Shown here: positions 30,620-30,620 of the stretch, one piece after another
Layout: every line of letters begins with the position of its first letter
Numbering within the stretch: position 1 is the first letter of the stretch
DNA from: JAAOZP01 sp964616835
GTDB taxonomy: Archaea; Thermoproteota; EX4484-205; JAAOZP01
Length of the DNA stretch: 30,620 nt
Assembly: GCA_964616835.1 (NCBI GenBank)
Contig: CAZTSG010000014.1
Location: 1 to 30,620, forward strand
Reading direction: 5' to 3'
Translations under genes and position numbers: made by a program
The notes under the pieces: model-generated
Told to the model about the DNA's origin: nothing
Database searches by the model: none
What the model saw: only the letters and a program-made list of their open reading frames with translations

Positions 30620-30620
30620 G

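Noticed and set aside
1..30620. CRISPR arrays, rRNA, tRNA, insertion sequences or prophage genes
   Set aside because: I saw no spaced direct repeats, cloverleaf-like sequence, transposase or phage structural motif; a covariance-model search would be needed to exclude small RNAs.

Overview
The window looks like chromosomal DNA of a thermophilic archaeon, most likely a Thermoproteota (crenarchaeal) lineage. The evidence is an archaeal Sm-like protein, CDC48, an Orc1/Cdc6 protein, NucS/EndoMS, deoxyhypusine synthase, the fused phosphoglucose/phosphomannose isomerase and an archaeal Ser-His signal peptidase. Genes are tightly packed, TTG/GTG starts are common, and many starts lie 24-34 nt downstream of a TATA box, which implies leaderless or near-leaderless mRNAs. 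I cannot name the genus. I see no rRNA, tRNA, CRISPR array or insertion sequence.

Layout. 1-5.9 kb: Sm-like protein, then a leftward group cdc48, mtnP (MTA phosphorylase) and a DUF460 protein, then rightward nucS. 5.9-12.1 kb: phosphoglucose/phosphomannose isomerase, a DedA/VTT membrane protein, an Orc1/Cdc6-like ATPase coupled to a tartrate/D-malate/isopropylmalate-type dehydrogenase, a DeoC-fold protein that has lost its aldolase residues, and an MtnA-family isomerase, so two methionine-salvage families occur in the window. 12.1-16.9 kb: a SWIM zinc-finger protein, ComB, a three-gene run ending in signal peptidase I, a membrane-anchored GH18 protein and a transaldolase with an extra internal segment. 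17-22.6 kb: a large secreted protein, pdxS-pdxT (PLP synthase), a divergent threonine-synthase-like/PadR fusion, and deoxyhypusine synthase. 22.6-28.9 kb: a GH94-type phosphorylase, an aldo/keto reductase with two iron-sulfur motifs, a DUF1893 protein, a hypothetical protein and an iron-dependent alcohol dehydrogenase. 28.9-30.6 kb: an eroded zone with a flavodoxin-like pseudogene, an AT-rich esterase gene, an aldo/keto reductase remnant and the 3' end of an unknown gene.

The most interesting system is at 18.4-21.4 kb. The PLP synthase operon pdxST is transcribed away from a protein made of a zinc ribbon, a threonine-synthase-like PLP fold and a PadR winged helix. The Schiff-base lysine of the PLP fold is a leucine, while the phosphate loop and C-terminal PLP-pocket motif remain recognisable. 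The two genes share a TATA-like element exactly midway between their start codons, and a palindrome lies beside it. I infer a ligand-sensing repressor of vitamin B6 synthesis, functionally analogous to bacterial PdxR (MocR) regulators but built from a different PLP fold. Other points: a DeoC homologue lacking all three key residues, two 22-codon leader ORFs that end on the start codons of nucS and the DUF1893 gene, and a 59/60 nt identical tract encoding both Walker A regions of cdc48.
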